From NCBI RefSeq assembly GCF_015775515.1, contig NZ_CP065383.1, forward strand, positions 1,240,001 through 1,304,000: DNA of 64,000 bases, given 5' to 3'. This document shows positions 1-10,025 of the stretch, piece by piece. The translations under genes were made by a program, and so were the position numbers. The notes under the pieces were generated by a model. That model worked only from the letters and a program-made list of their open reading frames with translations, had not been told where the DNA came from and ran no database searches. Within the stretch, counting starts at the first letter, position 1. Every line of letters begins with the position of its first letter. This DNA is from Atribacter laminatus (GTDB taxonomy: Bacteria > Atribacterota > Atribacteria > Atribacterales > Atribacteraceae).

Positions 1-1
1 G

Positions 2-1414
2 CGCTGGTTGATCCCTCGAGAGTACAAAAAGGGGATGCTGACTGATGGTTTGATTTTTGCCAATGAACGAATGATTGGTGAAATTAGAAAAGATCAGGCT
101 CCGGAGCAAGTAGCGAATGTGGCTTGCCTTCCCGGAATTGTGGGACATTCATTAGCCATGCCAGATATCCATTGGGGATATGGTTTTCCAATTGGTGGTG
201 TCGGGGCGACTCACGTCGATGAAGGAGTGATTTCTCCCGGTGGCGTAGGATTTGATATTAATTGTGGTGTGAGAGTGATCAAGACTACGCTAAGTTCTGA
301 TGAATGTATCCCTAAAAAAAGGGATTTATTAAGCACCCTGTTTCATTCTGTTCCTTCAGGGGTAGGATCGGAAGGAAAAATTAAATTTACTCAGCCTGAA
401 CTTAAAAAAATACTTGGTGACGGAGCCAAAGCAATTATTCAAAGAGGTTTTGGTTGGGATGAAGACAAATTGATGATTGAAGAACAGGGAGCCATGTCGG
501 GAGCTGATACGACAGCTGTCAGTGAAAAAGCCTTCGAACGTGGCAAGAGTCAATTAGGTACCCTGGGTTCCGGAAACCACTTCCTTGAAATAGAAACGGT
601 AAAACAAATTTTTGATCCTCAGATAGCCAAGGTTTTTGGGTTATATCCCGATCAAATTTTAATTATGATTCATACTGGATCGCGAGGATTTGGCCATCAG
701 GTTTGTACCGATCATTTACGGGTAATGCAAAATGCTATGAGAAAATATAACATTTATCTTCCTGACCGCCAATTAGCCTGTGCTCCTTTTCAATCAATCG
801 AAGGACAACAATATTTTTCCGCTATGGCATGCGCTGCTAATTTTGCCTGGGCAAATCGTCAACTGATTACTCATTGGGTTCGAGAATCCTTTGAGAAAGT
901 ATTTCATCGATCTGCCCAAGATTTGGGAATGGGAGTGCTGTATGACGTTGCGCATAATATTGCAAAAATTGAACAACATCGGGTTAACGGGAAGACTCTG
1001 AAACTTTGTGTTCACCGGAAAGGGGCAACTCGTTCATTTGGACCAGGGCAGAGAGATCTTCCGGAAAAATACTGCTCAGTGGGTCAACCAGTTCTCATCC
1101 CTGGAGACATGGGAACCGGGTCTTTTATTTTGTGTGGAACGGCGCGGGCAATGGAGGAATCTTTTGGTACAGCTTGCCACGGTGCTGGACGGATAATGAG
1201 CCGGTCAGAAGCTGATAAATCAGCAAGGGGAAGAAATATAGCTAATGAATTAGAAGAAAAAGGAGTACTGGTGATGGCTGAGAGCAACGCCACCCTTCGT
1301 GAAGAAATCCCAGCAGCTTATAAAGATGTTGGAGAAGTGGTTGATGTGGTGGAAAAAGCGGGTTTAGCACATCGTGTTGTTTACGCTCAGCCAATCGCTG
1401 TCATGAAGGGATAG
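2..1414 (+). CDS. rtcB: RNA-splicing ligase RtcB (5' end outside window)
   Basis: RtcB joins RNA 2',3'-cyclic phosphate or 3'-phosphate ends to 5'-OH ends using GTP and Mn2+, in RNA repair or tRNA splicing. Visible hallmarks in order: PDIHWGYGFPIGG, GGVGFDINCGVR (metal-binding Cys), LGTLGSGNHFLE, HTGSRGFGHQV, HRKGATRSFGPG, PGDMGTGSFILCG and CHGAGRIMSR, which contains the His that becomes guanylylated. The reading frame is open to the window edge. The residues before the first possible TTG (position 8), R-W-L-I-P-R-E-Y, match the usual RtcB N-terminus, so the true start lies a few codons upstream of the window. About 468 residues are seen, close to full length. No RtcA or archease gene is visible. 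serS follows after 27 bp and is probably cotranscribed. Confidence 0.96.
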   Translation, partial: RWLIPREYKKGMLTDGLIFANERMIGEIRKDQAPEQVANVACLPGIVGHSLAMPDIHWGYGFPIGGVGATHVDEGVISPGGVGFDINCGVRVIKTTLSSDECIPKKRDLLSTLFHSVPSGVGSEGKIKFTQPELKKILGDGAKAIIQRGFGWDEDKLMIEEQGAMSGADTTAVSEKAFERGKSQLGTLGSGNHFLEIETVKQIFDPQIAKVFGLYPDQILIMIHTGSRGFGHQVCTDHLRVMQNAMRKYNIYLPDRQLACAPFQSIEGQQYFSAMACAANFAWANRQLITHWVRESFEKVFHRSAQDLGMGVLYDVAHNIAKIEQHRVNGKTLKLCVHRKGATRSFGPGQRDLPEKYCSVGQPVLIPGDMGTGSFILCGTARAMEESFGTACHGAGRIMSRSEADKSARGRNIANELEEKGVLVMAESNATLREEIPAAYKDVGEVVDVVEKAGLAHRVVYAQPIAVMKG

Positions 1415-2725
<1,311 letters not shown>

Positions 2726-2726
2726 A

Positions 2727-3842
2727 ATGAGAAAAGTTGGAATTGGAATTGCTGGTTTTGGATTTATTGGAAATGTACACGCCTTAGCTTTTCAATCCCT
2801 TCCTTATTATTACACCGATCTTCCTTATATTCCTGAGATTCGTGGTATTTGTACTTCTCGACCAGATACTGCCATTAAAGCACAACAAGAAACCGGAGTT
2901 CCCTTTGTAACCAGTTCAATTGATGAACTCTGTGAGCGGAAGGAGATCGACATCATTGTCATAGCTCTTCCCAATGCCTACCATTTAAAAGCGGTTCAAA
3001 GTGCAGCTCAAGCCGGGAAGGCAATATATTGCGATAAGCCCCTGGCTGTGAAGCTTGATGAAGCGTTAGAAATGAAACAGGCAATTCTTAAGAACCAAGT
3101 GGTATTTGGAATATCATTTCAAAATCGTTTTGTTGCAGCGATTCTTAGAGCTAAGCAACTCATTGATAATGGTTTGATTGGTGAAATCTATCGAGTACGT
3201 GGTGCTTATCTCCACTCTGGATATGGCGATCCGACCCGACCTATGAGCTGGAGATTGAAAAAAGAAATCGCTGGCGGTGGAGCTCTCGCCGATTTGGGGT
3301 CACATCTTTCCGACCTTATCCACTACCTTATTGGGAACACAACAATTGTAAGCGCTAAAGGAAGGACTTTTATCACCGAGCGTCCAAGTTCAATGAAAGC
3401 TCAAGAATTAGAAAAGGTAGGTGTTGATGACTGGTCTCAAGTCGATTTTGTGCTTGAGAACCAATCCCCGGGAACCATAGAAGTGAGTCGATTCGCCACC
3501 GGAAGTTGTGATGAAATGCGTCTGGAAATTGAAGGTCATCTGGGAGCTGTTCGATTTAATTCAATGCAGCCTAATTTTTTAGAAGTTTTTGATGCCCAAA
3601 AAATGTCAGGCGCTTATGGGGGTGAACGGGGTTTCCAGAAAATTGAATCTGTTCAGCAATATCCTTATCCAAACCGTATTCCAGGAAAATTTGCCGTTGG
3701 ATGGGTTCGTTCCCATATTGCTTGTGCCCATGATTTTCTCCAAAAATTTGCTGGAAGACCATCGATGGGTGCTACCATTGATGATGGGATTCAAGTGCAG
3801 GAGTTTTTAGATACCTCTTATCAATTGATGGGCTATGAATAA
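2727..3842 (+). CDS. Gfo/Idh/MocA family oxidoreductase
   Basis: NAD(P)-dependent sugar or cyclitol dehydrogenase of the glucose-fructose oxidoreductase family. The N-terminal Rossmann fold begins GIAGFGFIGNVHA (GxGxxG). The family EKP motif appears as CDKPLAV with its catalytic Lys. The C-terminal half has GGGALADLGSHLSDLIHYL, the usual G-G-D-x-G-x-H active-site segment. The length of 371 residues is typical. The ATG lies one base after the serS stop, implying translational coupling with a housekeeping gene. The substrate cannot be read from sequence, although other carbohydrate genes in the window fit a role in sugar catabolism. Confidence 0.88.
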   Translation: MRKVGIGIAGFGFIGNVHALAFQSLPYYYTDLPYIPEIRGICTSRPDTAIKAQQETGVPFVTSSIDELCERKEIDIIVIALPNAYHLKAVQSAAQAGKAIYCDKPLAVKLDEALEMKQAILKNQVVFGISFQNRFVAAILRAKQLIDNGLIGEIYRVRGAYLHSGYGDPTRPMSWRLKKEIAGGGALADLGSHLSDLIHYLIGNTTIVSAKGRTFITERPSSMKAQELEKVGVDDWSQVDFVLENQSPGTIEVSRFATGSCDEMRLEIEGHLGAVRFNSMQPNFLEVFDAQKMSGAYGGERGFQKIESVQQYPYPNRIPGKFAVGWVRSHIACAHDFLQKFAGRPSMGATIDDGIQVQEFLDTSYQLMGYE

Positions 3843-3848
3843 TTCCTG

Positions 3849-3877
3849 TTGTAGGATAATTATAAAACCGGTATAAT
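3849..3877 (+). promoter_or_regulatory. Sigma70-type promoter of tRNA-Ser
   Basis: TTGTAG (3849-3854), a 17-bp spacer and TATAAT (3872-3877). The tRNA begins 19 bp after the -10 box, which would give a short 5' leader. The spacing and position make this convincing for a stable-RNA promoter. Confidence 0.7.
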
Positions 3878-3895
3878 ATCATCTGCGGTTTGAGC

Positions 3896-3982
3896 GGAGG
3901 GATGTCCGAATTGGCAAGGGGCCGGTCTTGAAAACCGGTATGCCGCAAGGCTGTGTGGGTTCGAGTCCCACTCCCTCCGCCA
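3896..3982 (+). tRNA. tRNA-Ser (anticodon UGA)
   Basis: Complete cloverleaf. The acceptor stem GGAGGGA pairs with TCCCTCC, the discriminator is G73 as expected for serine tRNAs, and CCA is encoded. The anticodon stem CCGGT/ACCGG encloses the loop CTTGAAA with anticodon TGA. A long variable arm marks a class II tRNA (Ser type). The T arm is GTGGG-TTCGAGT-CCCAC. The short open frames running antisense across it are not genes. Confidence 0.96.
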
Positions 3983-4296
3983 TTTTTGTTTACGCCTTCT
4001 ATAAACTTCAATGCTTCCACAAAAAAGAAAACCATCGAAAATACTATTTAAATAGAGATTTCTATCCTGAAAACCCACGGGCATGATAATTCAAGCCCCA
4101 ATAATTTATTTTTAATGTAGCGACATGCCATGGCATGTCGAATCCTGGGTTTTTATGCTCATTCAGTACAACAAAAATAGTAGGATGCTTGAACTTGTGA
4201 AAACCGGAACCCATGATCTAGCAGATAGAAAAATCGTTTTCCCCAAAATTTATATTACTTTTTAAAAATGAAAATGAGTAAAGCTGGAAAATCTAC
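3983..4296. other. Intergenic region with one palindromic repeat
   Basis: No gene is seen between tRNA-Ser and the convergent membrane-protein gene. The stretch carries one copy of the palindromic repeat at 4121-4140 with its usual flanks (AATGTAG before, AATCC after) and otherwise AT-rich sequence. Confidence 0.6.
4121..4140. repeat. 20-bp perfect palindrome, copy 1
   Basis: CGACATGCCATGGCATGTCG is a perfect 20-bp inverted repeat. Further copies, all with the same AATGTAG / AATC flanks in one orientation or the other, lie at 8551-8570, 22706-22725 (one base changed), 23144-23163 and 27777-27796. Only this copy stands alone; the others sit inside the composite repeat blocks. Confidence 0.9.
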
Positions 4297-5511
4297 TTAT
4301 ACCACAAAGAAATAGTTGTTAATAAAACCAATAGAATAAATGACCTGAAAGATTAAAAAGAACAGAATAATTAGATAATCGACCCATGAGTACCTGGCTC
4401 CCAGAATACCCATGCCTAAAAAAAGCGGGAAAACCACACTTTGGTAGCGAAGAAAGCTGGTAAAACTTGTATTCATGCTGCAAAGGGATATTAGGGTGAG
4501 CAGAAGACCATATAAAATGAGTTCCGGACGCTTTTTTAAGGAGAAAAAGCAATGAACAACCATGAATAGAAAAAAATTGGCAAAAAAGAAGCTAACCGGA
4601 GTAAGGTCCCAACCACCAAGGGCGATAAAATGTTTGGTTTTAAAGAAATTTAAATAAGCTTGCCAGGGGTAAGAAAGAGTTCGCTGCCAGTTCAAAGCGT
4701 TTTCGTGAAAAGGAGCAAGGAAGTCACCCGTCAAGCGATACATGAAAAAAAGAAAAGATAAAAAGGGAAGGAGAGATAATAAAGCACTTGCCCAATATCG
4801 AAAAGGGATTTTTATTGGTCGGAAGTTGGATTCTTTTAAAAGAACAAAAAATACGAGTCCTACGAGAACGATACCCGGGACTCGAGTGATGGCACTTAGG
4901 GTGGCACAAAGGAAGGACCAATGGTATTGTTTTCGAAGAAGAAATAAAAATACCAAAGAAAACAGAAAAAGAAAAAGGCTTTCGGTATAGACCAAAGAGA
5001 AAAAAATTGATGTTGGAAAGAGGAGAAGATATAGAATAGTTTTTTCTGCAACTTTTTTTTCTCCGGTTACTTCTCCGGTTATGAGAAAAATAACGTATAA
5101 AGCACCGAGAAAAAAGATATTAGAAAGCAGGAAACCAATAAGCGGAAGATTCAAATTAAACACCTTATGGATACCTCTCATTATAAGAGGATAAAGCGGG
5201 AAAAAAGGCCAGTCGGCTGGAGGATGTTCCTCATCCATGCGGTACTGGTCATAACCTCTTTCTGCAATACGAAGATAAAAAGGGCTATCGAATTTTATAT
5301 AGTCATTCAAAACTGGTTTATAAGAGTCTTTGATAAAAATCGGAAGAACCATTTTTGAATCCCCGTGTTCTGAGAAAAACTGGGGAGAGGTATCATAATG
5401 AGAAAAGAGATTATATCCAAAATAGGTAGTGATATATATCCCTCCTCGACTGATAAGAAACAAAAACAGGATAAAGAGGAAGGAGTTGAGAGAGGCTTTT
5501 TTTATTAACAT
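4297..5511 (-). CDS. PIG-V-like integral membrane glycosyltransferase
   Basis: A 404-residue polytopic membrane protein with about ten hydrophobic segments. After the first transmembrane helix, a long external loop contains FDSPFYLRIAERGYDQ and DWPFFPLYPLIM. That pattern is characteristic of bacterial relatives of the PIG-V/GT39-type mannosyltransferases, which use lipid-phosphate sugars at the outer membrane face. The Asp and Arg of this loop are the probable catalytic region. The ATG at 5511 is preceded by a GGAG about 15 bp upstream, which is weak. It stands alone on the minus strand, diverging from the HAD gene. The acceptor and the sugar are unknown. Confidence 0.7.
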   Translation of the reverse strand: MLIKKASLNSFLFILFLFLISRGGIYITTYFGYNLFSHYDTSPQFFSEHGDSKMVLPIFIKDSYKPVLNDYIKFDSPFYLRIAERGYDQYRMDEEHPPADWPFFPLYPLIMRGIHKVFNLNLPLIGFLLSNIFFLGALYVIFLITGEVTGEKKVAEKTILYLLLFPTSIFFSLVYTESLFLFLFSLVFLFLLRKQYHWSFLCATLSAITRVPGIVLVGLVFFVLLKESNFRPIKIPFRYWASALLSLLPFLSFLFFMYRLTGDFLAPFHENALNWQRTLSYPWQAYLNFFKTKHFIALGGWDLTPVSFFFANFFLFMVVHCFFSLKKRPELILYGLLLTLISLCSMNTSFTSFLRYQSVVFPLFLGMGILGARYSWVDYLIILFFLIFQVIYSIGFINNYFFVV

Positions 5512-5637
5512 AACATACCTGACTCCAAAACTTATTTAATTAACTGACATTGATAACGACCTATACTACCACATCTATGCAAATTTGGTGAACATTGGAA
5601 AATGAAAGAAATGATCATTTTAGAGACTTCTCCTAAG

Positions 5638-5665
5638 TTCAAATTATAATGGATAATGGTATAAT
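5638..5665 (+). promoter_or_regulatory. Candidate extended -10 promoter for the HAD gene
   Basis: TTCAAA (5638-5643), a 16-bp spacer and TATAAT (5660-5665), the latter preceded by TGG so that it reads as an extended -10 (TGnTATAAT). It lies about 90 bp before the ATG of the HAD phosphatase gene. Confidence 0.5.
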
Positions 5666-5752
5666 ATAGCGTTTCGTTTTGCTTTTATAGCACTAATATG
5701 AAAATAAAATCTAAAGTCAGCCAATACCTAAAACAGGAAGTGACTTTTAAAA

Positions 5753-6418
5753 ATGACCAATATTGAATGTATTATTTTTGATTTAGACGATACATTGATC
5801 GAATCGGAACCAATTTGGGCAGTTGCGTATGCTAAGCTTTATAAAGTTCTTGGCCAAGATTTTTATCGAAAAGATTTGTTGAAATATCTTGGCATGACGA
5901 TTTTAGATGTATCTCGAGATGCTCATTCTTTATTAGGAGTAACCCAGTTTACTGTTGAAGAGTGCGCTGCCATGTTACGTAAGTTTCTCCTTGAAGGATA
6001 TGATGGAAATATAAAAACCATGCCGGGTGTAACTAAGTTTCTCCAAAAAGTGAACGGTCGTTATAAAATGTCAATTGCCTCAGGATCTCCAAGAGAAGCG
6101 ATAGTAACAACCATAAAAGCCAAAGGATGGGAAAAGATTTTTACTCAATATGTTTCTTCAGAGGAAGTGGAAAATGGTAAGCCTGAACCGGATGTATTTT
6201 TAGAAGCCGCTCGCCGATTAGGATGTAAGCCTGAACATACTCTGGTTATCGAAGATGGTGTAAAAGGTATCATTGCGGCGAAAAAGGCAGGTATGGTTGC
6301 TTTCTATGTAAAAAATCCTCCAGATCCTGAAGCTGTATCTCGGGCTGACCGCTATTTCCTTTCAATGAAAGAAATTCAATTCTCCGACCTTCAAATAGTT
6401 GAAAATAATTATAAATAA
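5753..6418 (+). CDS. HAD-superfamily hydrolase (beta-phosphoglucomutase/phosphatase type)
   Basis: Soluble phosphatase or phosphomutase of the haloacid dehalogenase superfamily. Motif I is FDLDDTLIE with the nucleophile and acid/base Asp pair, motif II is SIASGSP, the motif III Lys is in NGKPEPDVF, and motif IV is VIEDGVKG. The cap domain lies between motifs I and II, as in the PGM-like subgroup. The length of 221 residues is typical. The pattern KPEPDVFLEAA is shared by beta-phosphoglucomutases and 2-deoxyglucose-6-phosphate phosphatases, so the exact substrate is open. It is a single gene with its own promoter. Confidence 0.85.
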   Translation: MTNIECIIFDLDDTLIESEPIWAVAYAKLYKVLGQDFYRKDLLKYLGMTILDVSRDAHSLLGVTQFTVEECAAMLRKFLLEGYDGNIKTMPGVTKFLQKVNGRYKMSIASGSPREAIVTTIKAKGWEKIFTQYVSSEEVENGKPEPDVFLEAARRLGCKPEHTLVIEDGVKGIIAAKKAGMVAFYVKNPPDPEAVSRADRYFLSMKEIQFSDLQIVENNYK

Positions 6419-6436
6419 TTATAAATAATTATAAAT
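6404..6436. repeat. Short tandem repeat, 10-bp period
   Basis: Three copies of AATAATTATA run from the last codons of the HAD gene through its stop codon into the spacer. The repeat therefore overlaps the C-terminus (ENNYK), and a change in copy number would alter the end of the protein. Confidence 0.75.
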
Positions 6437-6443
6437 GACCTAC

Positions 6444-6491
6444 TTGACTCTCTCCCTACCGAAAGGCTTATTTTATTTGTGTAAGCTTACA
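6444..6491 (+). promoter_or_regulatory. Possible promoter with a 12-bp palindromic operator
   Basis: TTGACT at 6444-6449 is followed after 18-19 bp by an AT-rich -10-like stretch (TTATTT/TATTTT). The perfect palindrome TGTAAGCTTACA at 6480-6491 comes directly after it. The position just after the -10 region is typical for a repressor site. It lies about 135 bp before the GNAT gene at 6627. The -10 box is weak, so this remains tentative. Confidence 0.35.
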
Positions 6492-6626
6492 TTGTTAGTT
6501 GTTGTCTTGGAAGATCTTCTTAGAAGAGAGCGATGTATCGGTACTACCCAAAAGCTCAAGTTATGGTATGGTTGAAATACTCAGGTTGTTTCCAAAGAAA
6601 GAACGCAATAGAAGAGGAGGTTTACT

Positions 6627-7127
6627 ATGATCACAAAAGCAATATCAGATCAATTTTCTATTCGGTTTGCTACTCCAAACGATATTCCAATTATCCTCCA
6701 GTTGATTAAAGAGCTTGCCGAATATGAAAATCTACTTCATATGGTGGTTGCCGATGAGAAATTACTCGATGAATGGTTGTTTCAAAAGAAGGTTGCCGAA
6801 GTGATTATTGGTGAAATGAATAACACCGTGGTTGGTTTTTCGCTATTCTTTTATAATTTTTCAACCTTTTTGGGAAAACCGGGTATCTACATTGAGGATG
6901 TTTATGTCAAAAAGGAATACCGACACCAAGGGTATGGAAAAAGTTTTTTTCGTTTTATCGCTCAATTGGCTCGGGAACGGGGTTGTGGAAGAATGGAGTG
7001 GAGCGTTCTTGATTGGAATGAGCCAGCAATTCAATTTTATCAATCCTTAGGTGCCAACCCTCTCAACGAGTGGACGGTTTATCGATTAACCGGCGAGGGG
7101 ATTCAAAGTTTGGCCGAAGTTAAGTGA
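6627..7127 (+). CDS. GNAT N-acetyltransferase (diamine/SSAT-like)
   Basis: A 166-residue acetyl-CoA-dependent N-acetyltransferase. The core shows IYIEDVYVKKEYRHQGYGKSF, combining the beta4 strand with the R/Q-x-x-G-x-G/A acetyl-CoA pyrophosphate loop. It then has RMEWSVLDWNEPAIQFYQSLGA, the C-terminal GNAT motif. The combination STFLGKPGIYIED and WSVLDWNEPAI recalls spermidine/spermine and thialysine acetyltransferases, so a polyamine or diamine amine is a reasonable substrate guess. The ATG has a clear GAGGAGG site. It converges with the next gene, the two stop codons being one base apart. Confidence 0.85.
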   Translation: MITKAISDQFSIRFATPNDIPIILQLIKELAEYENLLHMVVADEKLLDEWLFQKKVAEVIIGEMNNTVVGFSLFFYNFSTFLGKPGIYIEDVYVKKEYRHQGYGKSFFRFIAQLARERGCGRMEWSVLDWNEPAIQFYQSLGANPLNEWTVYRLTGEGIQSLAEVK

Positions 7128-7128
7128 A

Positions 7129-7779
7129 TTACCTCATTAGATACTTTTTCATCCGAATAAATTGAAATTGACTTTTCCCTAATTGAAGAGAGGGACTGGT
7201 ACGAACCATGACATATCCATATTTCTGGTAAAGTTTAATGGCTCCTTGATTTTCAGCTTCAACATCCAAAACTATATTTACGCACTTATTTTTTAAAGCT
7301 TCTGACTCGGCAAATTTAAGGAGGGAGGCTCCAATACCGCGGTTCTGGTATTCAGGAAATACAGCTAAATTGCTAATATAGAAATCATTTTTTTCTACTT
7401 TTGGGAAAAAATTCTGTGATTTCAAAAGAAAAATAATCTTTTGGAAAAACCCGTATTTTATAAAGTACTTGAAAAACAATAAGCCGGTTGGTAATCCTTG
7501 GTTCCTTTTTACATCTCCGGTATAACCGAGAAGCATCCCAGTGGTTTTACCCTGAATCTCTACAAACCAGGCATGTTCGTGGCTGAATATATTACTAGAT
7601 TTTTGATATGCGTTTTCCATAAAATTATCACGATGGGGCCCCAATAAAACCGGGAAAAAAAGCGGTGCTGAAATGACGATCAACTGGGCAAAAGCCCGGG
7701 CATTGCCACTGTTTCCCCTTCTAATGGTTAACTGTTGATCATTTGTTTTATCATTCATGTTTATATTTACATTATTCAT
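7129..7779 (-). CDS. GNAT N-acetyltransferase
   Basis: A second, unrelated-looking GNAT of 216 residues. The acetyl-CoA loop is ISNLAVFPEYQNRGIGASLL, followed by VNIVLDVEAENQGAIKLYQKYGY, the alpha4 segment found in ribosomal-protein and small-molecule acetyltransferases. Residues 1-60 carry the acceptor part and suggest no substrate. Either the ATG at 7779 or an internal ATG at 7758 could start the protein, since neither has a good ribosome site. Both acetyltransferases belong to the same fold but are read towards each other and show no sign of recent duplication. Confidence 0.8.
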   Translation of the reverse strand: MNNVNINMNDKTNDQQLTIRRGNSGNARAFAQLIVISAPLFFPVLLGPHRDNFMENAYQKSSNIFSHEHAWFVEIQGKTTGMLLGYTGDVKRNQGLPTGLLFFKYFIKYGFFQKIIFLLKSQNFFPKVEKNDFYISNLAVFPEYQNRGIGASLLKFAESEALKNKCVNIVLDVEAENQGAIKLYQKYGYVMVRTSPSLQLGKSQFQFIRMKKYLMR

Positions 7780-7794
7780 ATAGTTTTAGTTGGG

Positions 7795-8623
7795 TTCATT
7801 CTATCCTGAAAATACCATCTTATAAATTCCCCCATTGAGGGGGGATAAAGGGGGGTGTGCCTTTAATCGGTCATCCTGAGCCCTCGCTTTTTGAGGGCGT
7901 GAGGATCTCATCTTTTAAGTTTTTTCTTCATAAATACTTTAAATGATGAGATTCTTACGTCGTCCGGCAAAAACACCGGACTCCTCAGAATGACTAAGTG
8001 GATGGTAGAGATTGCCACGTCGCTGCGCTCCTCGCAATGACGGAGCAGGAAAAAAACTCAAATCCCCCTAACCCCCTTTGCTAAAAGGGGAAATTCATTT
8101 CTAAATAGGTATTTTCATTGTCATCTGGTGCTGCATAAGCAGCATGAGGGTCTATCCTGAAAATACCTTCAAATGAATTTCCCCCCAATGGGGGAAGATC
8201 AATTCCTCTCCTTGGAGGGGTGCCGTTTTTTGGCGGGGAGGGTGCTTTTCATTCGTCATTCTGGACTTCCACCCTCATCCTCACCTTCTCCCATCAAGGG
8301 AGAAGGAACTCTGACTCGTCATTGCGAGACCTCGTTTCTTGAGGTCGTGGCAATCTCTTGAGTCATCTTTTATTATTTGTGGAATTGTGGTATTGAAAAT
8401 GATGAGATCCTCCCGTCGTCCGGCAGCAAACTCCGGACTCCTCAGAATAACAAATTAGGTGGAAGAGATTGCCACGTCACTTCGTTCCTCGCAATGACAG
8501 AATAAGAATGGGCATGATAAATCATGCCTAATAATTTAATTTTAATGTAGCGACATGCCATGGCATGTCGAATCTTGAGTTTTCATCCTCATCTGATGCT
8601 GTTATACAGCATGAAGGTCTATC
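7795..8623. repeat. Composite hairpin-repeat block 1
   Basis: No gene in 829 bp. The block contains, in order: the TATCCTGAAAATACCATC module with a CCCCCATTGAGGGGG hairpin; the CCCTCGC...GAGGGCG hairpin; a GTCCGGC/GCCGGAC-type hairpin; the GATTGCCACGTC...GCAATGAC module; the CCCCCTTTGCT...AAAGGGG hairpin; the TGCTGC/GCAGCA hairpin; the CCTTCTCCC...GGGAGAAGG hairpin; a second round of several of these; and the 20-bp palindrome at 8551. The part 7800-8091 recurs as a near-identical inverted copy at about 34713-35005. Confidence 0.85.
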
Positions 8624-9970
8624 CTAATAATATTCATAAGCTCCAATATCTATTCCGGTTCCTTGCGGACGAGGGTTCTCATCAAAATCAACTCTTGGTG
8701 CTCCTTGGTTTGTTCCGCTATCAATAGCCAAACTATGACCATCAAGATGGAAGTCATTATTTATTGCATCTACAAAAAGTTGAGAGAGTGAATCGATGAC
8801 CAACGAGTGTTGGTCTTGACCACTATAAGATGTCCAAGCCCCGGATTGTGTTTGATCCATAGAAAATTCATCTTCATACCCAACAGCAATAACCCGATCA
8901 GGATTTGAATTGTGAAATATATTATAATCACCCTGATAATTGGTTGCATTTCTATCTTCAAATGCTAATCCAATGTTTTTACCATCAGCCAGAATGGTAT
9001 TATACATTTGCAGTGAATCGGAACCATTGTTTATCCAGATATTAAAGGTATCGGTTCCGACCAAGGTACAGTTTTGGAGAGTAACGGTTTTTGGTTTATC
9101 ATTCCAGTCTAATTCGACATTGGCGCTTTGATTTCGGTAACTCAAACAATTAACCAGCTTGACTTGGTCTTCCCATATTTTATATCCACTATTCCAGCAG
9201 TGGTGAGCTTCGCAACCGTGAAGGGTAGTATTATGAGCACTGATATCAAAACCGTCAAACACTTCATAAACTAAACAGTGATTCAATTCAAAATCATGCT
9301 GTGTTCCATGACCCAAGGCAAAACCATCGACATTCTGATCGGAATCTTGCCCGGAATGGGCGATACAGTTGTTAAATGTACCATGATGACAATCATTTCC
9401 TCCCGCCGGAGAAGCATCAAATCCATACAGGATAAATTCATAAGCTTCGACTCCATTTAGTACAAAATGATGGGTACCATCGACCAATCCAATTCCGCAG
9501 GTGACTTGAGAAATGATACATTCAGAAATCTCAATATAACTAGCACTTTCAATCCAAATACCATGATCATTCCAATTTTTGATTTCAAGTCCGCTAATAT
9601 TAATAAAAGATTGGTTAATAGTAAACCCGGTATTAGCATCGTTTACTCCATCTCCGTCAATCACTGGTTTTTCCCCAGGATAATGAGTAAAAGTAATTGG
9701 CCCCTGAGTTTCATTCCCACTGTGAATAGTTGTAACCGACTCGTGATATAGACCTTGACGAATATAAACAGTTTGACCGGGTTGAAGATTGTCGGCAGCA
9801 TGTTGTATGGTTTTCCATGGTTTTTCTTCGGTTCCTGGATTACCATTATTTCCCTGTGGTGAAACATAAAAAGATCCAGGAGAAGCTATAGAAATCATCA
9901 AGTAGGAAAAACTAAAATAAAATATCAACGAAAACAATACTATTCCAAAAAAAGTGAATGAAATTTTCAT
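8624..9970 (-). CDS. Secreted right-handed parallel beta-helix protein
   Basis: A 448-residue exported protein. Residues 1-30 are a hydrophobic signal or anchor. Residues 34-60 (FYVSPQGNNGNPGTEEKPWKT) are the standard entry to the Pbh1/pectate-lyase-like fold, followed by coils with repeated short strands and Asn ladders (such as YIEISECIIS and NNCIAHSG). The C-terminus has RVDFDENPRPQG and DIGAYEY, a tail common to large bacterial beta-helix surface proteins. Such proteins bind or cleave polysaccharides; no catalytic site could be singled out. AAGGAGGGG stands just before the ATG. It is monocistronic, with repeat block 1 immediately downstream. Confidence 0.8.
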   Translation of the reverse strand: MKISFTFFGIVLFSLIFYFSFSYLMISIASPGSFYVSPQGNNGNPGTEEKPWKTIQHAADNLQPGQTVYIRQGLYHESVTTIHSGNETQGPITFTHYPGEKPVIDGDGVNDANTGFTINQSFINISGLEIKNWNDHGIWIESASYIEISECIISQVTCGIGLVDGTHHFVLNGVEAYEFILYGFDASPAGGNDCHHGTFNNCIAHSGQDSDQNVDGFALGHGTQHDFELNHCLVYEVFDGFDISAHNTTLHGCEAHHCWNSGYKIWEDQVKLVNCLSYRNQSANVELDWNDKPKTVTLQNCTLVGTDTFNIWINNGSDSLQMYNTILADGKNIGLAFEDRNATNYQGDYNIFHNSNPDRVIAVGYEDEFSMDQTQSGAWTSYSGQDQHSLVIDSLSQLFVDAINNDFHLDGHSLAIDSGTNQGAPRVDFDENPRPQGTGIDIGAYEYY

Positions 9971-10025
9971 AATTCCCCTCCTTGTAATGATGCTATAATT
10001 TCATTCCTTAATTTAAAAATCCCCG

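Noticed and set aside
3772-4084. Two minus-strand frames over tRNA-Ser
   Set aside because: Antisense to a tRNA with a complete cloverleaf; no ribosome site and no family likeness.
7795-8623. CRISPR-like array
   Set aside because: Repeats are hairpin modules of differing type and spacing without equal-length unique spacers, and no cas gene is present.
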